From Salarias fasciatus (Eukaryota; Chordata; Actinopteri; Blenniiformes; Blenniidae), in the NCBI RefSeq assembly GCF_902148845.1, contig NC_043748.1, positions 12,988,445-13,052,444 of the forward strand: a DNA stretch of 64,000 bases, given 5' to 3'. Shown here piece by piece: positions 57,990 to 64,000 of this stretch (position 1 is the stretch's first letter; every line of letters begins with the position of its first letter). A program made the translations under genes and the position numbers. The notes under the pieces were generated by a model. That model made no database searches. It was not told the DNA's origin and saw nothing but the letters and a program-made list of their open reading frames with translations.

Positions 57990-59590
57990 ATTTCCACTGC
58001 TGCTGTTCCTGTTTTCAGACACAAGAGGGCGCCATCAGGTAAACAGCAGGTGGTTGCGCTGTTAACAGAAAATATTTTTAATGTTTCAGAAAATAACTAA
58101 TTATTGTTTTATTCATTTAATATATATAAAAATGGAGAGATTACACAGCATTATATTTTTTGTAGCTTGAAAGTAAAACATAAATCAATAATTGGAGCAA
58201 AAACTTTAAAAGCGTGACTGTCGTCCCACATTACATATTAAATAATTTAACAATGGTCTACACCTTGTTCCAAGTTCTCCAATCATTTATTAAACCTAAC
58301 TCCTGTAAATGTATCAGTAAATTCTGTTTGTTATGCAAACTTTAAAATTCAGTTTTTTGATTTTAAAGAACTATTTAGTCGTTTTCTTTAATGATATAAA
58401 ACTGCTTGAGGCTTCAAATCTAATCTGATACTTATGGAACAAAATCTACATCAAGCAAGGATTTAAACTTTTACCATTTGCTTGGTGGCATCGTTTCGTG
58501 TTCAAAGAATTTTCACTATTTCACTGTTTCGCACCAGTTTTATACAGCAGCTTCACAGCCAACATTTGAACCTATTTGGAGTAAAAATTGGTTTCCTTTC
58601 ATTCACACAGAGACAACTGTCCTGGAGATATTGAGAGATTTGGAATGGGCCATTTTCACAGCTCCACTACTTCCTGAAATTAACTGTGCACATTCATTTC
58701 CTGTCTTGCATTATTGGCCAAAATGATTAATCCAGGTGTGTCTTGTTGCAGCGGTCTAAACCAGACACACCTGGATTAATCAGTTTGGCCAATAATGCAA
58801 GACAGGAAATGAATGTGCACAGTTAATTTCAGGAAGTAGTGAAGCTGTGAAAATACCCCATTACGGGAAAAGTTGAGCACATCTTCCTTCACCTTGCACT
58901 TACATGTAGTTCCCAGATGGTGTCGCTGTGTATCCACTTACTTTGAGACAGGCCTGGCTGAGCAGCGTTCAGTGAGGCTGTGGAAATTAAAGTTCTTTTT
59001 ACTTTTTTATGACAAACTGAACTGTGATTTTGGTCAATTTCACAATTTCCCATAGGTTTTAATCAACTTAAGAGACATTTGATGAGCGGTGCACTGCAGA
59101 ACTCTCTCCTCACAAGAAGAAAACCAGAGTCCAGGTTTGGAGGCTTTTTTAATTTAACAAGGGTTTTCATGTTCTTACTTTGCATGCTTGATTATCTCCA
59201 ATAGTCCACAAATAGAGAAGAGAGTAGAGAGTTACTTAATTATCCCCAAACTGGGAAATTCTGGAAAAGATAAATAAGACTGATAAAGGATGAAGGCTGG
59301 TTTACTGGTTTAAGATTTCTGTCAGCAAAAATGAAAGAGTTAAAGTTTAGGAGTTCATATTATTTTTGGTTCTTATAGAAGTCAGTGAAGATGAGATATT
59401 AACGAGCAACAGTGACGGTTTTTGATGCATGGAAATACTTTGTATAATTAATTTATTTTTATGTATTTTTCCAGAAGATACTGTAGGGGAGGGAGAGAAA
59501 GTCTGCAAAGTGAGAGAGCCAGGATGTGTCTGGGCTGCTGCTGGTGGGTGTGCGCTCCGCCTCGGTCTGTGTGGGATAGATTTAAAGAGG
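57990..59590. other. Spacer between ddx47 and myh10
   Basis: No coding sequence recognised. It holds the 218-base inverted repeat at 58645-58862. The remainder is AT-rich and becomes GC-rich after about 59500 at the myh10 promoter. Confidence 0.45.
58645..58862. repeat. Near-perfect hairpin (inverted repeat with about 98-base arms), MITE-like
   Basis: The left arm (about 58645-58743) and right arm (about 58763-58862) are reverse complements with only a handful of mismatches over roughly 98 bases, around a loop of about 19 bases containing GCAGCGGTCTAAACC. The arm contains ATTAATCCAGGTGTGTCT and TTCCTGTCTTGCATTATTGG. Arm length and loop fit a foldback-type MITE. Target-site duplications are not evident. 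Confidence 0.88.
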
Positions 59591-59599
59591 CGCGTGCAA

Positions 59600-59891
59600 A
59601 TAAATAAATAAGGCGCGCTGATATCTTGACAAATGCGTCAGGAGGGAGAGAGAGAGAGGGAGAGGAGCCGCACCGGGCAGCTCTGCGCCGTGGGAGGCGC
59701 TGCGCTCGCTCGGGTCCGCGCGGGTGAGGAGGGGCTGCGCCGTGCGCGCCGTGCGCACCGCATACCCGAGCACAGACACATGCCCGCATCCCAATTGTGT
59801 GCAGCAGCTCGTTGCGTACAGGGGGAGACCGGAGCGCTCAGACCAGGACCCGACACGGCTGCTGCTCGCGCTGCTTCCCTCTCGACACCAG
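59600..59891 (+). other. myh10: myh10 promoter region and non-coding exon 1
   Basis: A GC-rich stretch ends in a strong donor (ACACCAG|GTGAGT, GT at 59892). It pairs with the acceptor at 61589-61590 (GTGTTGCAG|), 33 bases before the myh10 ATG. The exon's 5' limit is unclear. CpG density from 59690 to 59950 suggests a CpG-type promoter. The intron is 59892-61590. Confidence 0.55.
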
Positions 59892-61623
59892 GTGAGTTGA
59901 TCATTCATCTGCTGCCGCCGCGGCGCGCGGAGCCCCGCTGGAGGCGGGTTCTGTCTGCAGGGATCAGGCAGGATGGAGGGCGCACTGTAAACTTTATTCA
60001 GTCATTACTGAGGCGGTGAGGTCAAGCCGGGCTTTTCGTGTAGGTTTTCTCTCACATACATGTTAATGAGCCAACCCCGTCCGGACAAAGCCGCTTTCTC
60101 CCGTTATTCGTTGTCGGTTTATTCTCACAACAACCAGACTTCCAGCCTGTAATGCGGCTGCTCTCCGGTTAACCTACTTTACACTGGCCGGGGAGGCTGC
60201 GCAGGTTTATTTGTGAGCACAGCTGCGTTGTCTAAAGTGTAACACGGGCTGGTTACTGAGTGAAAATGTGTGTTCATTCTGCGTTTTGGAAGAAGCGGAG
60301 CTCCAGTTTCGTCCGCGGTGTGCGCACTATGCGCATTCTGTCCACGCGCGGCCATTCACTCAGGAATAAGTCATGCAGACTATTTGAAGTCCCCCTAAAC
60401 TTCTTTCATGATGCTGTCATGCTCTGAACAAGTGGTGACACAGCGTTTGTTCGAGCTGCTGTGATCCGGGTGGTTTATCTCCATTAATTCCTTCTGTCAC
60501 ACAACATGTTTATAATCTGAAATGTTAAAGATGACTGATCTAGATATGATATGATCACGATAATGGTAGCAGTGACTTATGATCATTGGGTAATGTGTGA
60601 AAAGAGAATATTAGGTTATTTTCTTTTTCCATATAACTCATCTGATAACTGTTTATGGCTCACCAGACCAGTCCAGAAAGTCAGTTTTAGGGGACAGAAA
60701 ACGGCATATTTCTTGGGTGGGGGATGTACAATCTGGCTTTACAAGGAAAGCTGGTGTTCAGGCACAAGTGTTGACTTTCCTACAGTCATCAGCTTGCTGT
60801 TTTCATGTAGTTTGAAGTCATATTTGCCTAATTTGGAATGAGAATGAGTGAAATCTGCCTAAAATGTGTCAAACTGTAAGTTGTGCAAAGGTTGGTTTTT
60901 GAGTTCCATTACTGAATTTTTGGCAGAAGTAGACACATCTTCTCCGTGCTGTCGGTCGTGTTCACATCATGTCCATGCACGGCCATTCATTCGGTAATAA
61001 GTCATGCTCACTGTCAGCCCGAACAGCTCAGTCCAGTGCTGTCATGCTCTGAACCAGTGGTGACACACGGTATTCCCTCCTCACTGTGTCATATGTTACC
61101 GTGTTAGAGCTGCTCTGATCCAGGTGGATTATCTCCATTCTTTCCTTCACGACATGTTCAGAATCCAATCAGAACGTTATTTGTGATGATTCGACTCATC
61201 TGACGGTAGACTGTGACTCAGCCAGTTCATCAAGGCATCTTGTTAAAGCCATTGTCCTTTTTTTTATGTATGCATCACTTGTTAATCTAATGACTGGTGA
61301 ATATTCGCTTCTGGATCCTCTCCAGATGTTGTTTTCAAGGTCTTTTTATTTTCCTGTTTACTGTCCACGAACCATTAAAAAGACTCTTTCTACTCCCTGA
61401 TCTTTGGTTACCCAGGTATCTCCTGCGGTAAACTTGTTTCCTGTCAAGAGTTTCAGAGTGAAAATGATGGTCAACAGTTGACACATTGTTAATTCCCTCA
61501 AAAATTCCCTGTTATGTCAGTAAATATTCATCTTTTGAAGTCTACAGGTCGTAAAGCAGCCACTAATCCCTGCTCTGTTCTGTGTTGCAGGTGGCCGCGT
61601 TGCTCTGGTAAATACCCAGTAAG

Positions 61624-61968
61624 ATGTCTCATCGGAGTGGGCAGGAGGACCCGGAGCGGTACCTGTTCGTGGACCGGGCCGTGGTCTACAACCCGGCCAC
61701 GCAGGCCGACTGGACGGCCAAGAAGCTGGTGTGGGTCCCCTCCGAGCGCCACGGCTTCGAGGCGGCCAGCATCCGGGAGGAGCGCGGCGAGGAGGTGCTG
61801 GTGGAGCTGGCGGAGAACGGCAAGAAGGTGGTGATCAACAAGGACGACATCCAGAAGATGAACCCGCCCAAATTCAGCAAGGTGGAGGACATGGCGGAGC
61901 TCACCTGCCTGAACGAGGCGTCTGTGCTGCACAACCTGAAGGACCGCTACTACTCCGGACTCATATAC
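61624..61968 (+). CDS. myh10: Non-muscle myosin heavy chain IIB, first coding exon
   Basis: Actin-based motor heavy chain of non-muscle myosin II, acting in cytokinesis, adhesion and cell shape. Only the first coding exon lies in the window: 115 codons from ATG 61624 to the donor TATAC|GTGAGT. It covers the N-terminal SH3-like subdomain and the start of the motor head. The sequence runs [20 protein letters not shown], then [20 protein letters not shown] and [20 protein letters not shown], and ends at DRYYSGLIY, where the mammalian exon also ends. The [13 protein letters not shown] and ERHGFEAAS phrases fit MYH10 rather than MYH9 (ADKYLYVDKNF). The rest of the motor and rod must lie beyond 64000. 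The gene breaks the 12p-type synteny of its neighbours. Confidence 0.93.
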
Positions 61969-64000
61969 GTGAGTGAAATCCCCTCACTGGAGGCACAGAT
62001 GGAGCTTTAACTTTCCAGGCATACTGACTGACAGCTTCCCTCCACCTATAGGTCTAATTATTGCGCTGGTCTGTGAGAGAGAGAGAGAGATCTCATATCA
62101 GGCTTTGTTTGAAGAACGATCCGGCGCTGAATGTTTTGCTTTTCCAAATGACTCCTGACCGCAGACACACTCACACATCGCTGCACACTGCATGACTGAC
62201 AGCTCTCTGTAGGCCTTTAACCACTGCCAGATCTCCGGTTCCTCCTCTCCGGACCTCCTCCATAAACACTGCTGCTTTCACTTTGTTTGTCCTGCTGCTG
62301 TCCCTCGGCTGATCACGGAGATTGTGTGACCACCGTCCGGGTCAGACTCAACACATCTGACACAAATGTGAGGAGTTAGGGGATTTCTTTGTCACCTTTT
62401 TTGTCAAGAAATAGATTTTGATCAATTGCATTTTGGACTGTGTTCATATTTTTAACCAAAAAAGAGAAAACTCTACTAGTAGTTCATTTAACGTTCAAAC
62501 CTAAGATGTAAACAAAGCACATGCTGCTCAGTTGTTTTTTTTATATCCGCCATATTGGGCATTGCATGTGGGATTATTTTAGAGGTAAAAAAACTCACCA
62601 ACAGCTAATAAAATGCATCAAGGCGTCAAAACAGCTGCAGGAATTCCTGCATGCTGCCACAAATTACAACAAGCTGCAAGGATCCGAACACAGAACACGT
62701 TTGGTCCATTTAGTTCAGTTTTTGTACCACCCATCTCGCCTCACTTCTGCAGAGAAAACCCCACCGGAGCAAAGGTGACAATGGAGGGGAAACCACTTTG
62801 GGAGACTCTTTCTGCTATGATAGAAGAAATACAGACAGCAGCAAACAACCTGGTATCAAACATGGAGAACTCAAACTTCCACTCATGAACTCCACTGAGG
62901 TGTGAACTCTGCATGGAGAGGAACTGCTTCAGTCAATGATTTCTATTCAATCTTATTTTAAGTATTCAAGTAAAAGCATAAAGAACTTTTCCTCAACACT
63001 GCTCAAAGCATGAGCCACGTATTAGCTGCATTTAATTGCAGTAATCCAGCGGTGTCAAACATAAGGCACGTGGGCCAAAACTTGCCCATGAGAGGCTTCA
63101 TTCTGGCCCGCCAAAGCAAATTGTGAAAATTTCAAAGTGTATTCAAATTAATGCAGTGCAATAAGTCTTTTGCGATACCTAAATTTCACACATTGATATT
63201 CGGATAGTAATACATTCGCAGTGTTTTGTGCAGCTCTATTTCCTGGTATCGCTGCAGTGCCTCGGTCTCCACCGTCCTCGTGTGATTTAGCTGCTCAGTC
63301 GTGTTCTTCGGCGTGATCTTGACCCATTTAGTGGCATATTTTCCAGGAATAGAATATGGGTTACTTATCACTGGAGAGACTCCGGTTCAGGGACTCTACA
63401 GGATAAACTGTAGCAAGACGCGGTGAAACATCACCACAGACTCTCCTGATGGACTCAGTCAGTGAAATGCTGCATGCGAAGACGATATTATAATTTGTCG
63501 CTGCTAAAACTAAAGAAAACATCGCAGAAATTTGCCATCTGGTTTGAATTTCCCTGCCGCTACAGCAGCTCATGACCATGTTTCTCTTCACTTTAATACC
63601 GGTCCGTCACAGTTTTCTGCGTTTTCCTGGTTTGCAGCGTGTTGATTGTCTCTCTGGCCACGAAAAATTCCCAACATGTGCCTGACTGCACCGGTTTTCT
63701 GTCTGGAAGAGCGTTTTCCCCACTGAGCTCTCCTAAGAAGAAGAAACACCCTCTGCGTTCTGAACTTTTTCCAGATTATTTGACTTACCCCCCAGAGCTC
63801 TGATACATCCACTGCAGACATAATACATGGTCTCCCGCCGGCTGTGCTGCGAGTTCAGGTTATTGGGACGACCTCTTTATCTGAGTTCCGTTTCGATGGC
63901 AGCAGTTTCACATTAGTGTGGAAGAGCCGAGGCCAAGTCTTTGAAAACCCTCAGAATCCTTTCATTGTTTTGTCCTCACTGGACATGTGGATGTACTCTG
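61969..64000 (+). other. myh10: myh10 intron (second intron, 5' part)
   Basis: This is intronic if myh10 continues beyond the window. A GA repeat lies at 62073-62090. A GGCCCGTGGGCC-type repeat copy is at about 63050-63115. The segment 63186-63840 has protein-like minus-strand frames with splice-site-like borders, treated separately. No further myh10 exon is recognisable before 64000. Confidence 0.6.
63186..63830 (-). other. Candidate small minus-strand gene inside myh10 intron 2, not recognised
   Basis: On the minus strand, 63371-63186 encodes about 61 residues of convincing protein character (ISNPYSIPGKYATKWVKITP ... HTRTVETEALQRYQEIE ... YYYPNINV, then a stop), preceded by an acceptor-like CTCTCCAG. 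Further upstream, near 63820, ATG TCT GCA GTG opens MSAVDVSELWG and runs straight into a consensus donor GTAAGT. The two do not join in phase (exon ending on a codon boundary, next exon needing one extra base), so at least one more exon or another start would be required. I do not recognise the family. It could also be a chance open frame or a decayed element. Confidence 0.25.

Overview
The window looks like nuclear DNA of a ray-finned, probably percomorph, fish. Its genes have many short introns. Dinucleotide microsatellites are abundant, and fish-type Tc1, L2-like and Tx1/L1-like elements are present. The predicted mature osteocalcin is a 45-residue peptide of the form I remember from sea bream. 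Gene order from one end is: a GPRC5A-like receptor (-, cut by the window start), pde6h (-), a repeat-bearing desert of about 24 kb, mgp (+), bglap (+), a phafin-type PH-FYVE gene (+), wbp11 (+), ddx47 (+), and the 5' end of myh10 (+, cut by the window end). GPRC5A, DDX47, WBP11, MGP and PDE6H all lie on human 12p13-p12, so most of the window is one conserved block. MYH10 is elsewhere in human (17p13), which puts a rearrangement boundary between ddx47 and myh10.

Layout. 1-7 kb: two minus-strand genes. pde6h has a TATA promoter with a CRX/OTX site just upstream, and a cluster of TAATCY sites in intron 1 that includes a perfect palindrome. 7-30.6 kb: no recognisable host coding sequence. It holds an L2-like fragment, an older remnant of similar type, a Tx1/L1-type ORF2 fragment, one nearly complete Tc1-like transposon (25433-27043, TA flanks, long inverted repeats, one frameshift), and scattered copies of three short fish repeats. 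30.6-40.6 kb: the tandem vitamin K-dependent pair mgp and bglap, each with a TATA box and each interrupted by CA/GT microsatellites. In bglap intron 1 the CA run sits near the donor and the GT run abuts the acceptor. 43-54 kb: the PH-FYVE gene and wbp11, both complete. 54.6-58 kb: ddx47, complete in 12 exons. 58-64 kb: a near-perfect 218-bp hairpin, then the promoter, 5' UTR exon and first coding exon of myh10.

The genes do not form one pathway. mgp and bglap are paralogues that control mineralisation, pde6h is a photoreceptor phosphodiesterase inhibitor, and wbp11 and ddx47 are housekeeping RNA-processing genes with CpG-type promoters (CRE and YY1-like; ZNF143 and NRF1). Exon junctions of pde6h, mgp, bglap, the PH-FYVE gene, wbp11 and ddx47 were placed by hand. 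Each keeps reading phase across GT-AG introns and ends at a stop. Functions come from recognised family resemblance; no database search was run.
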